Virus record (IMG/VR): IMGVR_UViG_3300003177_000023
Coordinates: 1 to 24,341 of that record
Length of the DNA: 24,341 bases
Direction: 5' to 3' (one strand)
Origin: a virus
The notes under the pieces: generated by a model
Database searches by the model: none
What the model saw: the letters and a program-made list of their open reading frames with translations, nothing else
What the model was told of the DNA's origin: nothing
In this document: one piece after another, positions 5,674-12,152 of the stretch
Position numbering within the stretch: the first letter of the stretch is position 1
How the letters are laid out: each line of letters opens with the position of its first letter
Program-made: the position numbers and the translations under genes

Positions 5674-6157
5674 ACCGCAACTAGAAGAAAAACCAACAAA
5701 ATGCAAATGCTGCAATAAAATCCTCACAAAACGCAAAACAGAAACTGAAAAAGCATTTACTCGTCGCAAATTCTGCAACACTCAATGCGCAGGAAGAAAA
5801 GCAGGCGAACTGCATCGTGGAATACAAGATAAAACCGTAGACACAGCTAACGAAATAATAGAGGCATACAATAACAAGAAATTTAAAGTTTCAGACATAA
5901 TGGCATTTAAAAAAATTACGAGAAGCCAAGCTGGCAGACTCTGCAATCTACTCATGCAAGAAGAAAGAGCAGAAATAATCAGCAACTCTAAACCTAAAGT
6001 TTTTGCTATAAAAAAAGACGCTGAATACATCAATCAAAACGACATCATCTGCATAACCTCACGCAAAAAAACAACAGCAATAGCAACAACAGCAATAGAC
6101 TATACGGAACACCTAAAAAAGATACTGCTTTTTTACCGCGCAACCGCGATCAGATAA
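5669..6157 (+). CDS. Zinc-finger protein, probably DNA-binding
   Basis: The ATG at 5669 lies inside the repeated start block and gives 162 aa; an in-frame ATG at 5639 overlaps the previous gene. C12/C15 (KCKCCNKIL) and C36/C40 (FCNTQC) form a likely zinc-binding site. Residues about 60-105 (NEIIEAYNNKKFKVSDIMAF, then KITRSQAGRLCNLLMQE) resemble a helix-turn-helix. The C-terminal 60 residues show no pattern I can place. A regulator of early genes is plausible but unproven. Confidence 0.65.
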   Translation: MRPQLEEKPTKCKCCNKILTKRKTETEKAFTRRKFCNTQCAGRKAGELHRGIQDKTVDTANEIIEAYNNKKFKVSDIMAFKKITRSQAGRLCNLLMQEERAEIISNSKPKVFAIKKDAEYINQNDIICITSRKKTTAIATTAIDYTEHLKKILLFYRATAIR

Positions 6158-6163
6158 CCAACA

Positions 6164-6185
6164 AACTTTCGGTAAAACCAATGAG
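6164..6185 (+). repeat. Repeated translation-start segment, copy 2
   Basis: Identical to 5652-5673 over 22 bases and positioned the same way relative to the ATG (here 6181). The exact conservation of non-coding plus start-codon sequence suggests recent duplication or a conserved translational control element. Confidence 0.8.
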
Positions 6186-6399
6186 CCACAACCTACTGAC
6201 AGAAGAAGAGCTGAACGAACTCACAGGCTCACCTCAGCGAAAAAAACAAATTGCGGTGCTGGTCAAACACGGCATAAACTTCATCACCCGCACCGATGGA
6301 AAAATAAAAACAACCTGGCAAGCCGTCAACTCAGTCCTGGAAAAAAGCACAGAAAAACAACAGACGACCGAGCCAGATCTAGACTTCTTGAGGCAATAG
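6181..6399 (+). CDS. DUF4224-like phage protein
   Basis: The product is 72 aa. The N-terminal pattern LLTEEELNELTGSPQRKKQI followed by VLVKHGINFITRTDGKI fits the DUF4224 family, small phage proteins commonly found near integrases and early regulators; function unknown. The ATG lies in the second copy of the repeated start block. It is the last gene of the T-poor early block before the Csf operon. Confidence 0.75.
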   Translation: MSHNLLTEEELNELTGSPQRKKQIAVLVKHGINFITRTDGKIKTTWQAVNSVLEKSTEKQQTTEPDLDFLRQ

Positions 6400-6411
6400 G
6401 ATGCGCTACAC

Positions 6412-7149
6412 ATGATATTAAAACAACTGCTAACACTAATAAATGACAAAACACCGGCGTTAAGCGATGCTATTAATGACCATTGCTGTGTGTGTGATGC
6501 AGAACTAAAAACAGGTGGAATTAAGTTCAATAAATTACTCACAAAAAGCACTTTCAACCTGAATCAACAATTTAAAAACATGCGTAGTGACCTCATTTGT
6601 AGTCATTGCGCTGTATTTTTTGGGCGTGAAAACTGGCTGGCGTATTGTGATCGCAATAACAAAGACCCCTACTTTCCAAAAGTGGGTGAAAAAAAGCAAA
6701 GCGTGGCTAATTGGTTTTTCTTTAGTCACTACTTTGCAAAAAATGAGCACCGAATAGTAAAAACCAGACAAGATTGGCGTGAATACTTATGTAACCCACC
6801 TGAGCCGCCCTTTTGTTTTGTTATTTCTACAATGTGTAAAAAACACCTGCTATTTAAAGCAGAAATGGCTTATAGCAATGATAATTATCCAATTCGTTTT
6901 GAAGAGAAGATTGTCTATATTAATGTGACTGACTTCAGAACCTGCTTACAAGCTTTTGAAACGCTTTATAACCAAGGCTTAAGCAAGGCCACTTTAAAAA
7001 CAGGCGAATATAACAGCAGTGCTTTATTAAAGGTCGATAGAGCGGTATTGCATGAAAATGACAGCATTTTGCAGAAATATCGTCTTAATAACCCTGATTA
7101 CCTAGAAATATGTGAGTTTATTGGAGGAAAAGCGTGTACCACGACATAA
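6412..7149 (+). CDS. csf1: Csf1-like protein (type IV CRISPR-Cas large subunit)
   Basis: The product is 245 aa. Two CxxC knuckles, C25-V-C28 (CCVCDAEL) and C63-SH-C66 (LICSHCAVFFGRE), sit about 35 residues apart in the N-terminal third, as in Csf1 proteins, whose hallmark is a four-cysteine zinc finger. Length and the mixed C-terminal part are compatible with Csf1. In type IV complexes Csf1 takes the place of the Cas8-like large subunit that contacts the crRNA 5' end. Assignment rests on this motif and on the csf2, csf3 and cas6 genes downstream; alone it would be weak. AGGATG lies upstream, and the stop overlaps the next start. Confidence 0.65.
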   Translation: MILKQLLTLINDKTPALSDAINDHCCVCDAELKTGGIKFNKLLTKSTFNLNQQFKNMRSDLICSHCAVFFGRENWLAYCDRNNKDPYFPKVGEKKQSVANWFFFSHYFAKNEHRIVKTRQDWREYLCNPPEPPFCFVISTMCKKHLLFKAEMAYSNDNYPIRFEEKIVYINVTDFRTCLQAFETLYNQGLSKATLKTGEYNSSALLKVDRAVLHENDSILQKYRLNNPDYLEICEFIGGKACTTT

Positions 7150-7304
7150 AGCCTATTACAAAAATCGATACCCGTGTTAATTTCATCATCAAATGTGACG
7201 ATGAACAGCAATTAAGCGAGCTAAAACAGCAGTTAAACTTCAATAAAAAAATGGTGACTTATGACGAGTTTGTTAATCAACTCAGCAAAAATAACGAAAA
7301 CTAG
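7134..7304 (+). CDS. Small 56-aa protein within the Csf operon
   Basis: A GTG start at 7134 is preceded by a near-perfect GGAGG ribosome binding site (7123-7127). The frame encodes about 56 residues including VNFIIKCDDEQQLSELKQQL and ends KNNEN. It overlaps csf1 by 16 bases and the glycosyltransferase-like gene by 44 bases. The strong ribosome binding site and the lack of any other frame in the gap make it credible. No family is recognised. It could instead mainly serve to carry ribosomes to the next start (7261). Confidence 0.5.
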   Translation: MYHDIKPITKIDTRVNFIIKCDDEQQLSELKQQLNFNKKMVTYDEFVNQLSKNNEN

Positions 7305-8187
7305 CATTACCGCACACACGCGCAATGCACTTATCTTGGCAAAAAACTTAAATATCACGCTAGTCAGTACGTCTCAAGAAATAAAGGCGCTTAACCGCAC
7401 TGATTACGACACTTTTATCGTGGTTGGTGCTGCTTTCTATGAGAAAACCGCCGAAATTGAAGCATGGATAAGAGTGGGATCAGTTAAAAAGATTGTTTGG
7501 ATTAATAACGAGTACCAAGTAAGCGCTAATTCTGAATATGCGCGTTTAATTAAAGATTACCCCAGCCTGATTATTTCCAATGTGGTTGAAGCAGGAAACA
7601 AGATCAAAGGTTACGATCAGTTTCAATTGCTTAATCTGAACGCACTTATTTATGACGACAGTGCGCGTGAAATTCAAAAAAAGTATGATTTAACTTATTA
7701 CGGCACATATCGACCAGGCAGGCGGCTTTATTTGCAAAAATACTTCTCTGAGAGTCAGTTTTATATCAGCTCGTCTAAGCGCAATATTCGTAAAATACAC
7801 CAATTATGTGGCGTAAACACGCAATTCTGCGATAAATTTAACTGGGAACAAGGTAAAGAAACGCTGAATTTATTCAAATACTCTTTGTATATAGAAGATG
7901 AGTTTACCCACTCACATTACAACCATCTTGCCAACCGATTCTATGAATCTTTGATGTGTAATGTAGTGCAGTTTTTTGAAGAGTCATGCAGAAGTACCAT
8001 TAAAGCCGCTGGTTATGATGTAGCAGATAAATATTTTGTCAGCAATAAGCATGAGCTAGAGCAAAAAGTTTCTGACTTTGATTTTAATGCCTGCATCCAA
8101 GAGCAGCGCGAAAAATTTACACCCAAAGCACAGCAAGAAAAACAGGAGGCATTGCAATGTATATCTGCGCTGCTCACAAACAACTAA
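7261..8187 (+). CDS. GT-B-like glycosyltransferase
   Basis: The product is 308 aa. The N-terminal half alternates strands and helices: LLINSAKITKTSITAHTRNA, DTFIVVGAAFY near residue 50 and KIVWINNEY near 77-85, as in a Rossmann-like acceptor domain. The C-terminal half has TYYGTYRPGRRLYL (145-158) and HLANRFYESLMCNVVQFFEE (222-241), which resembles the sugar-nucleotide-binding end of GT-B enzymes, where an acidic residue after N-R-x-x-E contacts the donor. Acceptor unknown. Its place directly before a TGT/DpdA-like gene suggests a modified base or nucleoside as acceptor. TGGTGA precedes the ATG; it overlaps both neighbours. An unrelated nucleotide-binding Rossmann protein is the main alternative. 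Confidence 0.55.
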   Translation: MTSLLINSAKITKTSITAHTRNALILAKNLNITLVSTSQEIKALNRTDYDTFIVVGAAFYEKTAEIEAWIRVGSVKKIVWINNEYQVSANSEYARLIKDYPSLIISNVVEAGNKIKGYDQFQLLNLNALIYDDSAREIQKKYDLTYYGTYRPGRRLYLQKYFSESQFYISSSKRNIRKIHQLCGVNTQFCDKFNWEQGKETLNLFKYSLYIEDEFTHSHYNHLANRFYESLMCNVVQFFEESCRSTIKAAGYDVADKYFVSNKHELEQKVSDFDFNACIQEQREKFTPKAQQEKQEALQCISALLTNN

Positions 8188-8852
8188 AACCCATGTTACA
8201 AAACTTTAACCGACTATATGCTTTCCCAAATACGCCTGATCTTGATGATCAGCATAAAATAATCTTAGATTCAGGTGCGTTTGGTTTGAGTAAATCAGGT
8301 AAAAAGATGGACGCACAATATCTGCATAGCTTAGCCGAGCATTATAGAAAGTACGGCAAACAAAAGAACGTTTATTGTATTGCGCCCGACGTGTTCAAAA
8401 ATGCTCAACAAAGCATAAGGCAATATAAAGACTTTATTGCGCGTTACCCTGGTATTAAAGTCGTCCCTGTACTGCAATTTAGCAGTAGCACCATTGATTT
8501 ATTCAACAGCAAAAAACAAATAGAACAATACAGCAAGCTATCAAAAAGCGGCATGATTTGCATATCCAATAATAAATTCAATCCCGTCAAACAGCATGAT
8601 GAACTTGCTTATATCGTTAAGAAAATTCGTCTTAAATTCAAGCAAGTATGGATACATGTATTAGGTGCAGGCTACTCGCACAATAACGTAAAAGACTGGC
8701 TGTCTTTAGGCGTTGATAGCATGGATAGCATAAGTTACTACACCGACGCACAAGCACAGCTTGCTTGGGTAAGAGATAGCTACCAAACCAAGCCTAGCTC
8801 AAGCGACTTTAAAGAAATCGCACTTAATAATGCTATGGTCGCAAACTTATGA
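8157..8852 (+). CDS. TGT/DpdA-like 7-deazaguanine transglycosylase
   Basis: The product is 231 aa, a short TIM-barrel of the tRNA-guanine transglycosylase superfamily. ILDSGAF (D38) matches the TGT DSGGF motif, CIAPDVF (D78) the second substrate-binding loop, WIHVLGAG (166-172) the LGVG loop and LGVDSMDSISY the motif holding the nucleophilic aspartate (D190). No cysteine follows D190, so the C-terminal zinc site of bacterial TGT is absent. TGTs swap guanine for preQ1 in tRNA; phage and Dpd-island DpdA proteins put 7-deazaguanines into DNA. No preQ0/preQ1 synthesis genes are in the window, so a host-made or outside-encoded base would be needed. AGGAGG lies upstream; it overlaps the glycosyltransferase-like gene by 31 bases. 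Confidence 0.75.
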   Translation: MYICAAHKQLKPMLQNFNRLYAFPNTPDLDDQHKIILDSGAFGLSKSGKKMDAQYLHSLAEHYRKYGKQKNVYCIAPDVFKNAQQSIRQYKDFIARYPGIKVVPVLQFSSSTIDLFNSKKQIEQYSKLSKSGMICISNNKFNPVKQHDELAYIVKKIRLKFKQVWIHVLGAGYSHNNVKDWLSLGVDSMDSISYYTDAQAQLAWVRDSYQTKPSSSDFKEIALNNAMVANL

Positions 8853-9331
8853 AATATTTTCTACAAAAAAAAGTAAGCTCTCACGCTGAAATAAGTGCGA
8901 TAGTCAAAAAAATTCACATATCACATTACAATTTTGGCTTTTATTTCGACAACATCAATACTGTGCGTGTTTTTTCTGACAGCAAAGAAGTTTTACAGCG
9001 CTTAGAAATAAATGATGATATTCAGCGAGTACCTGAACATACTCAGTACATGCAATGCATACGAGTAAGAGCCTTGGAGCGACAAACGCCACGGCAAAAA
9101 ACCAAGCGCATTGCACGCTTAAAAGAACATTTAGCAAAAAAAGGCATTCAATATAAAGAAGACTATACCAAACCGCAAGCGCGGCATGACTACTTCATCA
9201 ACATGCACAGCATTAGCAATGGCTCAAGTTTTCGCTTGTATGTGCATAACAAGATTGTAAACAACAGAAATAACGAATTATTCAGTAGCTATGGATTGAG
9301 CCTAAATGGCGCAACTATTCCCTATTTTTAA
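8849..9331 (+). CDS. cas6f: Cas6f/Csy4-type crRNA endoribonuclease
   Basis: The product is 160 aa (Csy4 about 187). The catalytic histidine is H23 in VKKIHISH, aligning with H29 of Csy4. An Arg/Lys-rich helix (residues 72-98, RVRALERQTPRQKTKRIARL) matches the RNA-groove helix. HSISNGSSFRLYVH (120-133) corresponds to RSQSTGQHFRLFIRH with the active-site serine (S121). The end, SSYGLSLNGATIPYF, matches CYGLSKGGFVPWF. Cas6f cuts at the 3' base of a 5-bp repeat hairpin and stays bound to it. All active-site positions are kept, so it should be functional. The start overlaps the TGT-like stop (ATGA). Cas6f is typical of type I-F, so its pairing with csf genes is notable. Confidence 0.9.
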   Translation: MKYFLQKKVSSHAEISAIVKKIHISHYNFGFYFDNINTVRVFSDSKEVLQRLEINDDIQRVPEHTQYMQCIRVRALERQTPRQKTKRIARLKEHLAKKGIQYKEDYTKPQARHDYFINMHSISNGSSFRLYVHNKIVNNRNNELFSSYGLSLNGATIPYF

Positions 9332-9343
9332 CCAGGAGCAATA

Positions 9344-9775
9344 ATGATTTACCAATTTGAAACTGACAACCAACAGCGAGCCACTGCCGCATTAATGGTC
9401 TATGCAGTCTATAAAAGCCGTGATATATCGCGATTTAAAGTCTCTACAAAAATGTGGGAGCAAATAACTGGCTTTGTAAAGCTGGCAGCTAAGCGCTCTA
9501 TCAATTTAGCGGAATTTATTGAGTATTTTCGCAAGCCAATGAAGTGCGAAGCAATACAAGCGAAATATTGCAAAATCGACAAGTCGATCATGATGATTGA
9601 TGGGGCGCTATCTGCCGCAAGCGATACTGAAGCGCGTCAATTTTTAACATCAGAGCTAGAGCAAGCCGATCAAAAAAAGGTCATTAGCACCTTAATCAAA
9701 GAAACCGCGTTCGTCATTATGCTGGTGCGCGAGCGTCTTGAAAATGAAAAACAAACAGACAAAATACAGGACTAA
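9344..9775 (+). CDS. Small helical protein in Cas11 (small subunit) position
   Basis: The product is 143 aa and almost wholly alpha-helical (QRATAALMVYAVYKSRDISR, then KMWEQITGFVKLAAKRSINL, and ETAFVIMLVRERLENEKQ). AGGAG lies 7 bases upstream. In type IV-B and IV-C loci a helical small subunit, Cas11, precedes csf2; size, composition and position match, but the family diverges too fast for a motif call. In the complex such subunits line the belly along the crRNA-target duplex. If it is not Cas11 it would be an unknown operon member. Confidence 0.5.
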   Translation: MIYQFETDNQQRATAALMVYAVYKSRDISRFKVSTKMWEQITGFVKLAAKRSINLAEFIEYFRKPMKCEAIQAKYCKIDKSIMMIDGALSAASDTEARQFLTSELEQADQKKVISTLIKETAFVIMLVRERLENEKQTDKIQD

Positions 9776-9776
9776 C

Positions 9777-10652
9777 ATGAACTACTTATTAAGCGGTACA
9801 TTTACAACCAAAAGCCCTTTATCGCATATCAGCGAATCAATCAGCACAGGCTCTTTATTGAATGAGCGTGCAATGCTGCAAAGCAACGGTGAACTAATCG
9901 ACGTTTTTTGCTACAACGGCAACGCATGGCGTGGACAGTTGCGTGATTTAGCGGCACTGTATTTAATAGAAAAGCTAGACATTACTGAACTTAAAATAGA
10001 TATTCATAACTTTTTATTCAGCGGCGGAAAAATAGGCGGTCAATCAAAATTCAAACTGGAAAACGTGCGCAAACACTTTGAGTTGTTGCCTGCGTTTTCG
10101 TTGATGGGCGGTTGCCTTGATAACATGATGCTACCAGGCAAGTTATCAGTATTTGATGCACTGCCATTATGCCAAGAGGCTATTATTGAGCTGCCGCAGT
10201 CAGAACATACGGCAGCAGTTGAAAACAGCTATAAACGCATGGTGATTGAACGTGAATTTACACGCATGGATGACTCTAAAAATATGCAACTAAATGACAC
10301 GCTCAGTGCTGAAGATTTTGAAAATAAAGAAACGGTTCAAATGCGAATGGGCGGCGAGCTGCTTAACTCAGGCGTGGATTTGTTTACTCGTATTCTTGCG
10401 CGTGACAGCTCTTTAGTAGAGCTCGGGGCTTTGTGTTCTGCTCTAGCTAAGTTTGCTGATAACCCATTTATTGGTGGTCAGCACAATAAAGGGCATGGCA
10501 AAGTCGATATTGCGTATAGCATTAATAATCAGCACTTCTTTGCTGTCAATGACTTTGATATAAAGACTAGCGACTTGTTTACGAGTGCTTTAGCTGCTTA
10601 CGATGAGCACCTAATCGCCAACCAATCTACAATACTGGAGCTACTACAATGA
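9777..10652 (+). CDS. csf2: Csf2 (Cas7-type backbone, type IV)
   Basis: The product is 291 aa from the ATG at 9777, one base after the previous stop; an in-frame ATG at 9738 lies within the upstream gene. It shows a RAMP/Cas7 layout: an N-terminal strand LLSGTFTTKSPLSH, the conserved loop-helix NGNAWRGQLRDLAA (48-60), FSGGKIGG (81-88) and a late Gly-rich segment FIGGQHNKGHGKVDIAY (231-247). Cas7 subunits polymerise along the crRNA and flip every sixth base. An acidic residue for target RNA cleavage, as in type III Cas7, cannot be asserted. The stop overlaps csf3 (ATGA). Confidence 0.78.
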   Translation: MNYLLSGTFTTKSPLSHISESISTGSLLNERAMLQSNGELIDVFCYNGNAWRGQLRDLAALYLIEKLDITELKIDIHNFLFSGGKIGGQSKFKLENVRKHFELLPAFSLMGGCLDNMMLPGKLSVFDALPLCQEAIIELPQSEHTAAVENSYKRMVIEREFTRMDDSKNMQLNDTLSAEDFENKETVQMRMGGELLNSGVDLFTRILARDSSLVELGALCSALAKFADNPFIGGQHNKGHGKVDIAYSINNQHFFAVNDFDIKTSDLFTSALAAYDEHLIANQSTILELLQ

Positions 10653-11293
10653 AAGCACTAAAAATCACAGCTCATTTAGAGAAAGGCTTTAGTGCAAGCG
10701 ACGCATGGAGCCCATCGCTTGACTCAATTCTTGCTTATTTCTCATTAAAAAATAAACTCGGTAGCCGACAATTTAACCTTGATACGGCTATGGGCGTACA
10801 AACTACCGTCGATGATTTACCATTAGAACGCATTTGCTTTGATGAAAAATGGTGGTGGGCATGTTCCACGCCAGAATTTGACAAGCAACAAGAAATCAAT
10901 CGTGCATTTTATAAGAAATTCAATATCGACACCGCTTTAATGATTGAGCGCAAAGTAAGAAATATCGAGTTGACTAAAAACCAGTTTAAAAATTACGCAT
11001 TGATATTTAAAGAGATTATTACCGATAGTGTTAGCTGGCATGTGATAGGTGATGAGGCAAAGATTATGGCTTTATTGGCTGACTGCCAGCAGATAGGCGC
11101 AAAGCGTGGCAAAGGAATGGGGCTAGTAACAAAATGGTCAGTGAGTGCGGGTGATATGCAAAAGGCTTTATATAAGCGTGCCTTGCCTATTGAGTATGCA
11201 GAATTAAAGAAAATACAAGGGGTTAAACTGTGGCGAGGCTTTTGCCCATCATATCGACTTACTGAAAATCAGGGGCTTTGTGTGATTAATTAA
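10649..11293 (+). CDS. csf3: Csf3 (Cas5-type RAMP, type IV)
   Basis: The product is 214 aa. It opens with a ferredoxin-like RAMP strand (MKALKITAHLEKG), then AWSPSLDSILAYFSLKNKLG (19-38), a segment seen in Csf3/Cas5 proteins, and a Gly-rich loop IGAKRGKGMGLVTKWSV (149-165) followed by a strand. Cas5-type subunits cap the crRNA 5' handle next to Csf1. It is the last gene of the operon; its TAA lies in the left arm of an inverted repeat at 11290-11319. Confidence 0.75.
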   Translation: MKALKITAHLEKGFSASDAWSPSLDSILAYFSLKNKLGSRQFNLDTAMGVQTTVDDLPLERICFDEKWWWACSTPEFDKQQEINRAFYKKFNIDTALMIERKVRNIELTKNQFKNYALIFKEIITDSVSWHVIGDEAKIMALLADCQQIGAKRGKGMGLVTKWSVSAGDMQKALYKRALPIEYAELKKIQGVKLWRGFCPSYRLTENQGLCVIN

Positions 11294-11319
11294 TTGTTTT
11301 GTGTTGACAAAACAATTAA
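11290..11319. promoter_or_regulatory. 13-bp inverted repeat over a promoter
   Basis: TTAATTGTTTTGT (11290-11302) and its exact complement ACAAAACAATTAA (11307-11319) flank GTTG. It overlaps the csf3 stop and the -35 box of the next promoter. An A-run rather than a T-run follows on the plus strand, so an operator fits better than a terminator. Confidence 0.6.
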
Positions 11320-11331
11320 AAAGACTACAAT
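11304..11331 (+). promoter_or_regulatory. Sigma70-type promoter for the 11409-13108 genes
   Basis: A perfect TTGACA (11304-11309) lies 16 bases from TACAAT (11326-11331). The -35 sits inside the inverted repeat, so a dimeric repressor could block it. It gives the integrase segment a transcript independent of the Csf operon. Confidence 0.75.
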
Positions 11332-11337
11332 ACTTTA

Positions 11338-11408
11338 CCAAGAGCTTAAGAAAAGCTCTTTCGACTCAGCGATACTGAGAACCCGAAATGGAGAATTAAA
11401 AATTAAAA
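11338..11408 (+). promoter_or_regulatory. Two-hairpin 5' leader
   Basis: The predicted transcript opens with hairpin AAGAGCTT / AAGCTCTT (11340-11347, 11353-11360; 5-base loop), then CTCAG / CTGAG (11365-11369, 11375-11379) around CGATA. A GGAG lies 15 bases before the ATG. The second hairpin has the 5-bp stem and 5-base loop geometry of type I-F CRISPR repeats cut by Cas6f, but the sequence occurs only once and no array is present. A riboregulator or translation control is equally possible. Confidence 0.35.
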
Positions 11409-11606
11409 ATGAAAACTGTAAACGAATTAAAAAAAGGTGACATTTTAACAAACACAAATCATGGATTTGATATTGAAATTGTCGAAATTGGAAAAAAGAA
11501 CACTAGATATTTGAATTTAGAAACTGGCGAAAAAGTTAAAAGCTTTACAAGTAAGTTTAACTTTATGCTTAGAGAAGGCGTTTTTATTAAAAAAGAAGAA
11601 TTATGA
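11409..11606 (+). CDS. Small 65-aa protein
   Basis: The product begins MKTVNELKKGDILTNTNHGF and ends IKKEEL. It has a compact beta-rich pattern (KKGDILTN, IEIVEIGKK, RYLNLETGEKV) suggestive of a small barrel. No family is recognised. It follows the two-hairpin leader and overlaps the next gene (ATGA). Confidence 0.6.
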   Translation: MKTVNELKKGDILTNTNHGFDIEIVEIGKKNTRYLNLETGEKVKSFTSKFNFMLREGVFIKKEEL

Positions 11607-11935
11607 AAACAGCGGCACAATTCGCAAAAGAGGCTGGGCTACCCAGCCTCTTGATGGTGGCTGAATTGTCAGGGCAATCATCACAAACATTAAACAATTG
11701 GTTTAAAAATAAGCCTTTTGTATTTTATGCAGTTATAGAAAAAGCAGCCAAGGAATTTAACATGAAATTTAGAATAGACTTTAAGTATAAAGAAAATAAC
11801 AATGCTTTCAATAATTCTTGGGAGCACGGTTTTCAAATAATTAATGCTGAAAGCGAAAGCGAAGCAAAAGAAAAATTTAAAAAATTATGGACTGCTGATA
11901 GCGAGTTAGTTATAAAAACATTAGAAATAGTTTGA
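11603..11935 (+). CDS. HTH-like phage protein with extra C-terminal domain
   Basis: The product is 110 aa. The first 50 residues (AAQFAKEAGLPSLLMVAELS, then TLNNWFKNKPFVFYAVIEKA) look like a divergent helix-turn-helix of the kind seen in small phage regulators. A second segment after residue 62 (GFQIINAESESEAKEKFKKL) looks like a short alpha/beta module. Regulation of integration or of the promoter at 11304 is possible. Start overlaps the preceding stop. Confidence 0.6.
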   Translation: MKTAAQFAKEAGLPSLLMVAELSGQSSQTLNNWFKNKPFVFYAVIEKAAKEFNMKFRIDFKYKENNNAFNNSWEHGFQIINAESESEAKEKFKKLWTADSELVIKTLEIV

Positions 11936-11960
11936 CGTGACGCTAGGCAGGTAAAAACAT

Positions 11961-12152
11961 ATGAACTCGGAAAATAAAAACGGGCTATCTGGCAACCAAA
12001 ATGCTAAAAAAAAAGAAGAGGATAAAAAGCTATCATTTATTCATGCGAGATGCAGCTCTCATGATAAGGCGCTCTGGGTAAAAGAATCTCAAAGAAGAGG
12101 TGTAAAACTAACTGAATTTATAGTGAATACACTAAATAAAGAAATAAAATGA
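11961..12152 (+). CDS. Small ribbon-helix-helix-like protein, possible excision factor
   Basis: The product is 63 aa: a basic N-terminus with GLSGNQNAKKK, then FIHARCSSHDKALWVKESQR and GVKLTEFIVNTLNKE, a strand-helix-helix pattern similar to ribbon-helix-helix DNA-binding proteins. Its stop overlaps the integrase start (ATGA), so the two are translationally coupled. The position suggests an excisionase or integrase regulator; sequence alone does not prove it. Confidence 0.55.
   Translation: MNSENKNGLSGNQNAKKKEEDKKLSFIHARCSSHDKALWVKESQRRGVKLTEFIVNTLNKEIK

Noticed and set aside
11290-11319. Inverted repeat after csf3 as a Rho-independent terminator
   Set aside because: The plus strand continues with A, not T, the stem is AT-rich and it overlaps a promoter -35; an operator is more likely.
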